DNA of 64,000 nucleotides from Nostoc linckia z4. GTDB taxonomy: Bacteria > Cyanobacteriota > Cyanobacteriia > Cyanobacteriales > Nostocaceae. Positions 56,607-64,000 of the stretch are shown here, one piece after another; position 1 is the stretch's first letter, and each line of letters opens with the position of its first letter. The position numbers and the translations under genes are program-made. The stretch lies in NCBI RefSeq assembly GCF_002608075.1, contig NZ_LAHA01000005.1, forward strand, positions 1 through 64,000. Reading direction: 5' to 3'. The notes under the pieces were generated by a model. That model did no database searches and was not told where the DNA came from. It worked only from the letters and a program-made list of their open reading frames with translations.

Positions 56607-57320
56607 CTACACGTAACGATGACCACCATCAATGTGAATTACTTCGCCTGTAATTGACGGATTGGTCATCAGAAAAATAACAGCACTAGCTACTTCTGAG
56701 GCTGTTGCTAATCGCCTAGTGGGAATTTTAGAAGCAACATCTTGAAAAGCTTGTTCTTTAGCTTCGCCAAAAATTGTATCCCACATAGGAGTATCAGTCC
56801 AACCAGGGGAAACAGCATTGACTCGAATGGGAGTTAATTCAATGGCCAAAGCACGAGACATTTGTTCAGCCGCAGCAGTTCCCACCGCAGTTGCCCAAGC
56901 ACCAGGAACTGGGCGGTCTGTGGATAATCCACCGGTGAGGGTAATGGAGCCGCCAGAAAGCATTTTTGGCACAGCAGCTCGAATGACATAAACGCTTCCC
57001 CAAACACGGGTTTCAATGGCAGGGCGAAATTGTTCAACAGAACCATCAAGAACTTTACCACCAACAAAACTACCGGCTGAAATGTAAACGTGGTCAACTG
57101 GCCCTGTTGTGGTGAATAAACGCTCTACTGCGGCTTCATCAGTGATGTCTACTAGACCGGTGTAGACTTTTCCTAGCCGCTCAGATGCTTCCTCTAATTT
57201 GCTTAATGAGCGACCTGCAATTGTGACTTCTGCACCCAATTGTTTTGCCAATCGGGCAGTCTCATAGCCAATGCCCTGACTACCACCAACCACAACTACA
57301 TGCTTTCCATCTAACTGCAT
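56607..57320 (-). CDS. Short-chain dehydrogenase/reductase, atypical active site
   Basis: 237 residues from ATG 57320, preceded by AGGAGGG. Gly-rich cofactor loop GGSQGIG and NAG-like STAG region SAGSFVGGKV; C-terminal PGWTDTPMWDT. The region that should carry YxxxK reads GAWATAVGTAAAEQMSRAL: the Tyr aligns with Trp and the Lys with a non-basic residue. It could be a cofactor-binding, non-canonical enzyme. Next to GST B and TetR. Confidence 0.88.
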   Translation of the reverse strand: MQLDGKHVVVVGGSQGIGYETARLAKQLGAEVTIAGRSLSKLEEASERLGKVYTGLVDITDEAAVERLFTTTGPVDHVYISAGSFVGGKVLDGSVEQFRPAIETRVWGSVYVIRAAVPKMLSGGSITLTGGLSTDRPVPGAWATAVGTAAAEQMSRALAIELTPIRVNAVSPGWTDTPMWDTIFGEAKEQAFQDVASKIPTRRLATASEVASAVIFLMTNPSITGEVIHIDGGHRYV

Positions 57321-57489
57321 TGCTGAAACCCTCCTGGGCAATAGATTCTTTTGGGAAAATTTTTGAATGAACAGTTGTAGCTATTGTTGACTGTGAAGCG
57401 TCAATGCTTTAACTGGAATAATTGATTTTTTTGAGTTCTTAAACCCAGTTTTTCAGTAACTTGCAAGCACATCCGCTTGCTATTTGTAT

Positions 57490-58140
57490 CTAACCTTGTG
57501 CCCTTCCTTCCAACAGTCCGGCTAGAGTTTGTTGAAAACTTTGCCGCTGGCTGAGATTGTCTAACCATGCTGCTGTTTTAGGTCTGGCTTTAATCAGTGC
57601 CGATCCTTCTTTGGTCATATTGACGTAGTACACCATTGAACCAGTTATGATATCAGCCAAGGTCAATGTATTGCCTACGATAAATGATGTTGCTAGTTCT
57701 TTTTCGAGGACATCTAGATGGTGACTAGTGATGTTTGCTGACTCTGCAACAACAACTTCATCAGGTATACCACCCATAATTGGACTCATAATTCGTTGCA
57801 AAAACAATTGCATCACACCGACTGTATACAAATAATTTGCTGCAATACCAATCCATTTCCGGACTTGGGCGCGTGCTTTGACATCGGTGGGTTGTAAAGA
57901 TGGGCCTGCAAAAGCTTCATCAACGTAACCTAAAATCGCTGGAGTTTCGTACAAGACGAAATCTCCATGTTCCAATACGGGCATTCTCCCAAATGGGTTG
58001 AGCTTGGCATATTCGTCTGTCTTCAGATAATCAAACCCGATTTCGTTGAAGCGGTAGTCAATTCCTTTCTCGATTAAGACAATACGAGCAGAACGGACAT
58101 AAGGACTGACTGGAAAGCCGTGTATAACAACGCTGGACAT
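57490..58140 (-). CDS. Glutathione S-transferase family protein (B)
   Basis: 216 residues. N-terminal thioredoxin-like domain (VIHGFPVSPYVRSARIVLIEKGI, GRMPVLEHGDFVLYETPAILGYVD) and helical C-terminal domain (NTLTLADIITGSMVYYV). ATG 58140 follows AGGAG. Its promoter holds two tandem copies of the TTGAAC-type palindrome (58172 and 58189), which also occurs at the tetR promoter, so it is the likely direct target of the regulator. Confidence 0.92.
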   Translation of the reverse strand: MSSVVIHGFPVSPYVRSARIVLIEKGIDYRFNEIGFDYLKTDEYAKLNPFGRMPVLEHGDFVLYETPAILGYVDEAFAGPSLQPTDVKARAQVRKWIGIAANYLYTVGVMQLFLQRIMSPIMGGIPDEVVVAESANITSHHLDVLEKELATSFIVGNTLTLADIITGSMVYYVNMTKEGSALIKARPKTAAWLDNLSQRQSFQQTLAGLLEGRAQG

Positions 58141-58171
58141 AAGGTTTACTCCTGAAGTGTTAATCGTATTT

Positions 58172-58187
58172 TTGAACGCTCATTCAA
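58172..58187. promoter_or_regulatory. Putative TetR operator 1 (GST B promoter)
   Basis: TTGAACGCTCATTCAA, an inverted repeat TTGAA/TTCAA; start 32 bp upstream of the GST B ATG. Confidence 0.65.
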
Positions 58188-58188
58188 T

Positions 58189-58204
58189 TTGAACACTCAT
58201 TCAA
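58189..58204. promoter_or_regulatory. Putative TetR operator 2 (GST B promoter)
   Basis: TTGAACACTCATTCAA, 17 bp from operator 1, so the two sites are in near-helical tandem. Confidence 0.65.
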
Positions 58205-58289
58205 GATAAAACGAAACAAAATCATTGTCAACACCAAATCGTAAAATTAATTTCTGAAAAAACGTCGGCTTACCTTCGGGGATCAGAGA

Positions 58290-58420
58290 AAAGTGCGGGG
58301 GAAAGGGGAAAGGGGAAAGGGGAAAGGGGAAAGGGGAAAGGGGAAAGGTTTTAAATCCCTTAACCTTTACCCCTTTCGCTTTGCCCAGGCCTCACAAGGG
58401 CATTTTTGGATTGGTAGACC
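58290..58420. repeat. GGGGAAA repeats and element end
   Basis: Tandem GGGGAAA units (58299-58347) followed by a CTCACAAGGGCATTTTTGG end that matches the right part of the 48029-48155 element. Confidence 0.65.
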
Positions 58421-58609
58421 ACTAGTAGTACGCCAAGTAAGCTTGGCTCTTTAAAGGGTAAGGAGGAAAGGTTTTAAATCCCTTACCCTTTTACCTTTCC
58501 CCTTTTCCCTTTAGCCTTTCCCCTTTTCCCTTTTCCCTTTCCCCTTTCCGCTTTCCCCTTTCCCCTTTACCCCGCTAAGTTGACTTGGCGAACTACTAGT
58601 GTCCTTGCT
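58421..58609. repeat. 189-bp MITE-like element forming the end of tetR
   Basis: Terminal inverted repeats of about 27 bp: ACTAGTAGTACGCCAAGT on the left and ACTTGGCGAACTACTAGT on the right, with CCCTTTCCCC-type runs inside. The tetR stop (58567) and its last 14 or so codons lie inside the right end. Confidence 0.75.
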
Positions 58610-59181
58610 CCTGCTGCAATACTGTTAAGGGTTTGAGCGTCACGTCGGATTCGTGCAACAGCTAACATACCCACAACTAATCCCAGCAGTGCTTTTGCGT
58701 TGGTATCTATGGCAAATGATTTCGGCAAATCTCCGTCCTCAATTGCTTGAGCAAGATTGAGCCGAAAGAATGATTCAATTTCGTCTAAACGATCCTCAAT
58801 AATGGCGATGGTGCTTGGTGAATGGGATTCCCGCTCTATTGCTGTGTTAATAATCAAACAACCCTTCTGTTTTGAGTCGCCGATCATTGCTTTTGCCAAT
58901 AGATCGAACCATTGCTGAATACATTCCAACGGTGGACAATGGCGTGGCATGGAAGCCCGAAAGAATTCTTGTGTGTATTTTTTGAATACTTGCTGAAATA
59001 ACTTTTCTTTGTCACCAAAGGCGGCGTATAAGCTTCCAGGCTGGATTCCTGTAGCTTGTACAATGTCTTTCATAGATGTGTTGGCATAACCACGCTGCCA
59101 GAACAAATCCATGATGATTGCTAAAACCTCGTCTTTATCAAACTCTCGTTGCCGAACCACGGGGTAATTGAAGTCTCCCAA
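58567..59181 (-). CDS. TetR family transcriptional regulator
   Basis: 204 residues by the longest frame (TTG 59181); a GTG at 59160 would give MVRQREFDKDEVL, the usual start of this subgroup, and is more likely. HTH region GYANTSMKDIVQATGIQPGSLYAAFGDKEKLF. The C-terminal domain binds an unknown ligand. The last residues (LVVRQVNLAG) are encoded by the repeat element at 58421-58609. TTGAAC-type sites at 59214 and 59399 upstream suggest autoregulation; the same sites precede GST B. Confidence 0.92.
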   Translation of the reverse strand: MGDFNYPVVRQREFDKDEVLAIIMDLFWQRGYANTSMKDIVQATGIQPGSLYAAFGDKEKLFQQVFKKYTQEFFRASMPRHCPPLECIQQWFDLLAKAMIGDSKQKGCLIINTAIERESHSPSTIAIIEDRLDEIESFFRLNLAQAIEDGDLPKSFAIDTNAKALLGLVVGMLAVARIRRDAQTLNSIAAGARTLVVRQVNLAG

Positions 59182-59213
59182 TTATTGTATGTATTTGTTA
59201 ACTATACATATTT

Positions 59214-59229
59214 TTGAACGATTAATCAA
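59214..59229. promoter_or_regulatory. Putative TetR operator 3 (tetR promoter)
   Basis: TTGAACGATTAATCAA, matching operators 1 and 2 at both ends; 33 bp upstream of the TTG. Confidence 0.6.
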
Positions 59230-59398
59230 GATTCAGCTTTTTTATGTGTTTTTGCCATTTTTAGGGTAATTTAAATCACTCGTTTACAAAAAATCAGTAC
59301 TATTGATTACACTTACACTTTAATGAGATTGTTATTTGATAAGGATTTGAGGAGCGATCGCCAATCTCAACTCAATACTTTTACGTACATATCTTATT

Positions 59399-59414
59399 TT
59401 GAACAAACAATCAA
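59399..59414. promoter_or_regulatory. Putative TetR operator 4
   Basis: TTGAACAAACAATCAA, further upstream of tetR; a looser match. Confidence 0.4.
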
Positions 59415-59434
59415 AAATATGGCAATAGGGTTCT

Positions 59435-59613
59435 AATACTGCTCGGTTAAGGATTTTAAACTGGAATTTGGTTTGGGGAAAAGGTGAGCCAGCGCGGTCT
59501 TGGGGGTTTCCCCCATGAGCGACTGGCGAACCCCGAAGGGGTTAAAGGGTAAGGGTTAAAGGTTTTTTCTTTCCCTTTTCCCCTTTCCCTTTCCCCCTTA
59601 ACCGACAAGTATT
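59435..59613. repeat. 179-bp MITE-like element, copy B
   Basis: Ends AATACTGCTCGGTTAA and TTAACCGACAAGTATT are inverted repeats. Shares long identical stretches with copy A at 54651-54855; the inner part differs by a GTTAGCGTCAGC-type insertion in copy A. Confidence 0.75.
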
Positions 59614-59657
59614 GAATAGGGTTCAGTTAAGGGCTAGTAGTAAAATTTTTGGGTTTT

Positions 59658-59683
59658 CGAGATGCGATTTATCCGCGTCTCTA
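59658..59683. repeat. GAGACGCG palindrome
   Basis: GAGATGCGATTTATCCGCGTCTC, an imperfect palindrome like 17096-17115, downstream of the CPBP gene stop. Possible transcript-end hairpin for the CPBP gene. Confidence 0.5.
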
Positions 59684-59717
59684 TAAGTGTTTTGGTCTTA
59701 TCTGAACTGTATTAGCC

Positions 59718-62360
59718 TTAATGGGATGAATCTGTGAATTTTTCCATCCCTCCAAAAACAATTAACCAAACCACTACCACAACCCAGTGAATTAAAACTA
59801 TCACCCACAAGGAACCTGTAAGGGCATAGGCAAGTGTACATATAATTCCTAATAATGCAGCTAAACTGAGAAACACTAAATTAAAAAATGTAGATAATCC
59901 CTTTCTAAAAAAGGTTTTAGCATTCAATGGATGATAAACAACAAACAATAATAAACTGAAAATTCCCCACAATACCCAATTAAACCAACTGATGATTTCT
60001 GTGGGATGAGGCAGCAGAAAAACTCGAAAAATTAATTCTTCTAAAATTGCAGGTGTGAATAAGCAACGCAATACCAACAAGCTTTGATCGAGCAAATTAG
60101 CAGACCAAATTTGTATTTGTAAAAAGTTAAATTTCCAACCAAAAGGTATGGCGATCGCACCATAAATTACCAGTAGTAAACCGGCAATTAACCAATCTTG
60201 GAGGCTGGGAATTACTAATGATGATAAAAAACGATTCAAAAGAATTGATAGCGGTGAAATATTAGTAAAGGGAATCTGAATTTGTCCGAAAATCACTGTT
60301 GGTGCAATGGGTGTAATGTCAGCCTGCCAACCGCCTACTTGATTGGTTCGCCATACTTGCATTATGGCACCTTGTTTTAAAAATATTGCGGCAAGTTCGT
60401 CCTGTGCTTGTCTTGGCATAATTGTTCGCCATGTCGTCAAACCAGCCCAAATACTCCTATCTTGAAATGCTTCCCCAGTACTCTGCCAATCCAAAAATGC
60501 TGGGTCAGGTTTCTTTAAAGGGGCAGGGGTAGAAGGTAAGGGATTTAAAACCTTTCCCCTTTCCCCTTTACCCTTTCCCCCGCCTAGTTCACTTGGCGAA
60601 CTACTAGTTTTGCCGATTCCCGTACCTGCGAGTATACTAGCTTGACTCTGCCAATCAGCCCTGACTATCCCCAAAGGTGTTAATTGTTTTTCTAAAGCTT
60701 GACCTAATTTGATTAACTGTTGAAACCTTGAGGTTTGCGGGTGATTAGAATTGGCATTTAACCAAGTTTGAATTTGAGGACTAGCAGCAACTTGATTTTT
60801 AATGGCTAGTATTGCTGCATACAGCGCTTGACTAGAATCTTGAATACAAGAAGTAGCAGGTGATACTATGGAAGCGCCAGTACCATCGCCGACTCGATAA
60901 CGGGCCATTGTGACTTGTAATTGTTGCTGGAATTCATTTAAAGGCGAAAGTTTGACTCCACCAAAATTATAATCTTGGGTTACAGGGTCAAATTTTATCA
61001 GAATATCCGATACCGGACGGGTTGCCAGCCAGCCGCGTTGTAAGTTTCCCATATAATCAGCCCATGTATGCGTTGCAGCAATAATTCCATCGGGGTTGTG
61101 GGCATAAATTTGATGATATTTTGTCTCGAAGCGTAATTCGTCAGTAAACTGATCTCGCACAACTTCTGCAATTCCAAAAGCAAAATGTCCGGTGACAGTG
61201 TAAGGGACTCCCAGTGTCTCAGCTTTACGTCCGCCAATTCCACCGAATAAGTGGAGTAAGATTGCTTTGTCCCCTTCTTGCCATTTTGATATTAATTGAT
61301 TGGATGAATTGTTTGTTGGGACTGGGTTTAAGAAAAGAGTATTAAATTGACCTTTTTTTTCTTCCGTATTTTGCCAATTTCCAGTTTGAATATAATTCAG
61401 TGCTGATTGTTTGCCAGTAATGCTTTGATTGGGTTGGATGTGAAATAGAGAACGAGGGGCGATCGCCTGCACAGTAAATACATCATTGATATCTTTAGCA
61501 CCGTAAATATACCAGCCTTCATTACCCGCAGGTGACTTTTCAATTTGCTGCAAAGTTGAAGGAGGAAAATTTCGCGTATCTATAACTTGTTGGGGAATGC
61601 GAATAGTTTCTAAAACTCCATCAAACTGATGAGAATTAGGGTTGTAATGCTGTACCAAAAAATAATCACTATTTGTGTGATTTTTAGTTGATGAATAAGT
61701 TGGCGGATGGGGTTTGATGATTTTTACCAAACCATAAAATCTACCAGTCACCAAAACAGGTTCTTGTTCAATTTGTAAAAGTGGTTGTTCTGGACTTTCT
61801 ATATAAATTGTTTGGGCATCTAAAGCAACAATTGTATCATCATGAGGATTTGCTCCAGCCAAAGAACGTAAACTTCCTACCTGACGCACTCCATTCAGTC
61901 GAAAAGGATGAATATTTCCTTGTTTTTGGCTTTGAATGACTTCCGGAGTAAAATTTACATCTCGCGTTACAGCTTGAAGGTAAGCTAGTGAATCTTGATT
62001 TTTTTTCCATTCCAGACGCACAATCTTTCCTACCAAACTTTGTGCGGTGGGTGGTGCATGTTGTACTTCCAGCCATACCCAATCTAAATTATCTACTAAT
62101 TGCTGTTTCGTTGGTAAAATTAATCTTCCTACCCAGTCTGCAATCGGTTTATAAAGGTTTGCAGAGGGAATTTTTGTCACTGGGTAAAAACTAGGTTGAT
62201 TAAAATTTTGTTGAATATGTATTGCATAATTGCTTTTGCGTTCTACTAACTGTGGTTGTTTTGGGGAAAATTGCAACACCACAACTAGGGCTAGGAAGAG
62301 TAACAATAAAAATATTGTTAATTTTAACGTGTTTTTGCGATTCAATCCGGGCCAAATCAA
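59718..62360 (-). CDS. Large membrane protein with C-terminal CPBP protease domain
   Basis: 880 residues. N-terminal membrane helix (LTIFLLLLFLALVVVLQFS), a large extracytoplasmic region of about 650 residues with no recognised domain, and a C-terminal block of membrane helices (about 705-870) with the CPBP (Abi/Rce1-like) glutamyl protease motif EELIFR near 773 and later His (FVVYHPLN, LIHWVVVVVW). Residues about 585-616 are encoded by a truncated copy of the MITE-like element that also ends tetR. Start TTG 62360; a TGA lies a little upstream in frame and no ATG is near. Substrate unknown. Confidence 0.82.
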   Translation of the reverse strand: MIWPGLNRKNTLKLTIFLLLLFLALVVVLQFSPKQPQLVERKSNYAIHIQQNFNQPSFYPVTKIPSANLYKPIADWVGRLILPTKQQLVDNLDWVWLEVQHAPPTAQSLVGKIVRLEWKKNQDSLAYLQAVTRDVNFTPEVIQSQKQGNIHPFRLNGVRQVGSLRSLAGANPHDDTIVALDAQTIYIESPEQPLLQIEQEPVLVTGRFYGLVKIIKPHPPTYSSTKNHTNSDYFLVQHYNPNSHQFDGVLETIRIPQQVIDTRNFPPSTLQQIEKSPAGNEGWYIYGAKDINDVFTVQAIAPRSLFHIQPNQSITGKQSALNYIQTGNWQNTEEKKGQFNTLFLNPVPTNNSSNQLISKWQEGDKAILLHLFGGIGGRKAETLGVPYTVTGHFAFGIAEVVRDQFTDELRFETKYHQIYAHNPDGIIAATHTWADYMGNLQRGWLATRPVSDILIKFDPVTQDYNFGGVKLSPLNEFQQQLQVTMARYRVGDGTGASIVSPATSCIQDSSQALYAAILAIKNQVAASPQIQTWLNANSNHPQTSRFQQLIKLGQALEKQLTPLGIVRADWQSQASILAGTGIGKTSSSPSELGGGKGKGERGKVLNPLPSTPAPLKKPDPAFLDWQSTGEAFQDRSIWAGLTTWRTIMPRQAQDELAAIFLKQGAIMQVWRTNQVGGWQADITPIAPTVIFGQIQIPFTNISPLSILLNRFLSSLVIPSLQDWLIAGLLLVIYGAIAIPFGWKFNFLQIQIWSANLLDQSLLVLRCLFTPAILEELIFRVFLLPHPTEIISWFNWVLWGIFSLLLFVVYHPLNAKTFFRKGLSTFFNLVFLSLAALLGIICTLAYALTGSLWVIVLIHWVVVVVWLIVFGGMEKFTDSSH
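60512..60608. repeat. MITE-like element inside the CPBP gene
   Basis: Right end CCTAGTTCACTTGGCGAACT matches the right end of 58421-58609; the interior TTTAAAGGGG...CCTTTCCCCTTTCCCC also matches, but the left terminal repeat is missing. Read in frame as a Gly/Lys/Ser/Pro-rich segment. Confidence 0.7.
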
Positions 62361-62482
62361 GGAAATATACCTAGTAGTAATTCGTCATTATTATATTAAT
62401 AATACTGGCATTTTAGAGGTGAAAAAGACGGTGGCTGAGGGATGTGATGGCGAAGAAAAAAGAGCGATCGCTTTTTTTATGA

Positions 62483-62571
62483 TACAAATACCCTGTAGGG
62501 GGGAACTGGTTTGGTGCGAAAAGATTTGGGGCGAACAGCCGTTCGCCCCTACAGGGGTCTGGATTTGTATT
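62483..62571. repeat. 89-bp inverted-repeat element
   Basis: Outer arms ATACAAATACCCTGTAGGGG and CCCCTACAGGGG...ATTTGTAT, with an inner palindrome GGGGCGAAC/GTTCGCCCC. It lies between the kinase and CPBP genes; 62361-62639 holds no gene. Confidence 0.65.
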
Positions 62572-62639
62572 AAGATTTTGATGAATTGGTATGATGCCAG
62601 AAATGTCTGGAATTCTTGTTTTTTGGTGATTTGTGTGTG

Positions 62640-64000
62640 CTAAAGCGGTAACTTGATGGCAAATTCAGTACCTTTGCCTGGGGTAGAATCTACATGAATT
62701 ATTCCTCCATGTTTTTCTACGACAATTTGTCGGGCAATGGCTAACCCTAAACCTGTTCCTTTTCCTACCGCTTTAGTAGTAAATAAATGGTCAAAAATCT
62801 TTTGTTGAATTTCTTCATTTATCCCTTTGGCATTATCAGCAATTGATATTTTTACGTGTTGTTCTACGATTGATGTTGTAATTGTGATGTGATTGGGATT
62901 GGCTTGTATTTCTGATGAATTTCGTCCAATATTGGATTCTTCTAGGGCATCAATGGCATTAACTATAATATTCATAAATACTTGATTTAACTGTCCGGGA
63001 AAACAATTAATTAAAGGTAAATCGCCATAATTAGTAGTTACTTGAATGGCGGGACGTTGTTGATTAGCTTTCAGGCGATGTTTGAGAATTAAAATTGTAC
63101 TATCAATACCGTCATGAAGATTAAATTCTACTTTGTGTTCTCGGTCTGCACGGGAGAAAGTGCGAAGACTGGTACTAATATTTGTCAGTCTGTTGCACGC
63201 TAAAGCCATAGAGTCAATAATTTTTGGTAAATCTTCTAAGCTATAATCCAAGTCAATTTTTTCAGCGTGGTCTTGGATTTCATTATTATGATGGGAAAAA
63301 TTAATTTGATATAATTTTAAGTGTTCGACAACATCAGCCAAAATAGGTTTAATTTGTTGGAGACTAGCATAAATAAAACCTAAGGGATTATTCATTTCAT
63401 GAGCTACCCCAGCAACTAAGTTACCTAATGCAGACATTTTCTCATTTTGTACTAATTGAAGTTGAGTTTGTTGGAGTTGTTGTAGTGTTTCTCTTAGTTG
63501 TGTGGCTTGTTTTTGAGTTTTAATTAATAAATCTGTTTGCTTGAGGGCAACTCCCATTTGTGCGCCAATTTGCTGGGCAAATTGAATCTCAAAAGGTTGC
63601 CAGTGACGAGGGCGATGGCATTGATGAATACAGAGTAATCCCCAGAGTGTCTCATCTTGCATAATTGGAACTACCAATGATGCCTTGACTTGGAATTGCG
63701 TTAATATTGTGCGATGGCAATCTTTGACTACATCTGAGTTAATGTCATTAATAGTGCAAACACGTCCTTGTTTGTACAGGGTAGCAAAGTTTTCACTAAA
63801 GCAACAATCTTGAACTTTTACTGCTAAAGCAGAAGTAAATTCTGGTAGAACATCTTCTGCAATAAATTGGCCATACCTGTAATTTTCATCTAAATGAAAC
63901 TGATAAATTCCGACGCGATCGGCTTTGAGAATCTCACGAATATTTTGAGTGACTGCACCGAAAATTGCATCTAAGTTTAAAAATTCTCGAATTTGAGTGA
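62640..64000 (-). CDS. Histidine kinase with a likely bilin-binding GAF domain (5' end cut by the window)
   Basis: The frame is open to the window edge; at least 453 residues are present and the start lies outside. From the edge: GAF domain (TQNIREILKADRVGIYQFH, then DCHRTILTQFQVKASLVVPI with the Cys-His pair of cyanobacteriochromes), coiled coil, and a histidine kinase: phospho-His in GVAHEMNNPLGFI, N box VNAIDAL and GKGTGLGLAI. The Cys-His position and VVPI strand suggest covalent phycocyanobilin or phycoviolobilin. The kinase half closely resembles that of the receiver hybrid at 11889. The first in-window ATG, at 63677, is inside the GAF domain, so the gene starts earlier. Confidence 0.88.
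   Translation of the reverse strand, partial: TQIREFLNLDAIFGAVTQNIREILKADRVGIYQFHLDENYRYGQFIAEDVLPEFTSALAVKVQDCCFSENFATLYKQGRVCTINDINSDVVKDCHRTILTQFQVKASLVVPIMQDETLWGLLCIHQCHRPRHWQPFEIQFAQQIGAQMGVALKQTDLLIKTQKQATQLRETLQQLQQTQLQLVQNEKMSALGNLVAGVAHEMNNPLGFIYASLQQIKPILADVVEHLKLYQINFSHHNNEIQDHAEKIDLDYSLEDLPKIIDSMALACNRLTNISTSLRTFSRADREHKVEFNLHDGIDSTILILKHRLKANQQRPAIQVTTNYGDLPLINCFPGQLNQVFMNIIVNAIDALEESNIGRNSSEIQANPNHITITTSIVEQHVKISIADNAKGINEEIQQKIFDHLFTTKAVGKGTGLGLAIARQIVVEKHGGIIHVDSTPGKGTEFAIKLPL

Overview
The window comes from a cyanobacterium, most likely a filamentous heterocyst-forming one (Nostocales). The evidence is the many GCGATCGC (HIP1) octamers, an NAD-coupled bidirectional hydrogenase (hox) locus, kinase/histidine-kinase fusion sensors, a luminal-type pentapeptide-repeat protein, RTX proteins, and intergenic DNA full of short tandem heptamer-like repeats and small inverted-repeat elements typical of that order. 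The genus cannot be fixed from the sequence alone. No rRNA, tRNA or CRISPR array was found.

Layout. (1) 0.35-5.4 kb, minus strand: gcvT-gcvH-gcvP, the glycine cleavage system used in photorespiration and one-carbon supply. (2) 5.6-13.9 kb: a pentapeptide-repeat protein, a 1764-residue Ser/Thr kinase-AAA-GAF-histidine kinase, a receiver-histidine kinase hybrid and a DUF3288 protein. (3) 14.3-18.2 kb: clpC with a clear terminator, and a phosphofructokinase. (4) 18.7-32.1 kb: the hydrogenase locus hoxE-hoxF-x-hoxU-x-hoxY-x-CBS-x-hoxH, then a rhodanese, a TPR protein, a PLP decarboxylase on the other strand, and the protease gene hoxW coupled to an ADP-forming acyl-CoA synthetase/GNAT fusion. Diaphorase (HoxEFU) and hydrogenase (HoxYH) modules are interleaved with five non-hox genes. 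(5) 35-40 kb: an orphan ABC ATPase, a periplasmic amino-acid-binding protein, a 12-copy 21-bp tandem array and a FUSC membrane protein.

(6) 40.4-46.5 kb, minus strand: a compact set read in the order unknown protein, KAS III, phosphopantetheinyl transferase, alpha/beta hydrolase with a Cys nucleophile, acyl carrier protein, acyltransferase, DUF1330 protein, FAD oxidoreductase. It has the parts needed to prime, load, condense, release and oxidise an acyl chain but no elongating ketosynthase. I regard it as the best candidate for an undescribed biosynthetic system. (7) 46.8-49.9 kb: two paralogous RTX proteins. (8) 50.9-52.2 kb: an ISAzo13-type transposase. (9) 52.6-59.2 kb, minus strand: a secreted beta-propeller, two GSTs, an aldo/keto reductase, an atypical SDR and a TetR regulator; four copies of a TTGAAC-n4-ATTCAA-like site at the tetR and GST promoters suggest a self-regulated detoxification regulon. 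(10) 59.7-64 kb: a large exported or membrane protein ending in a CPBP protease domain, and a histidine kinase, cut by the window edge, with a likely bilin-binding GAF domain.

Small repeats have repeatedly entered genes. Heptamer repeats lie in frame in gcvP and in the large kinase. One inverted-repeat element forms the C-terminus of the TetR protein, touches the stop codon of an RTX gene and is read through in the CPBP protein. Two copies of a ~195-bp element carry a hairpin with compensatory base changes, which suggests a structured RNA or single-stranded DNA end.
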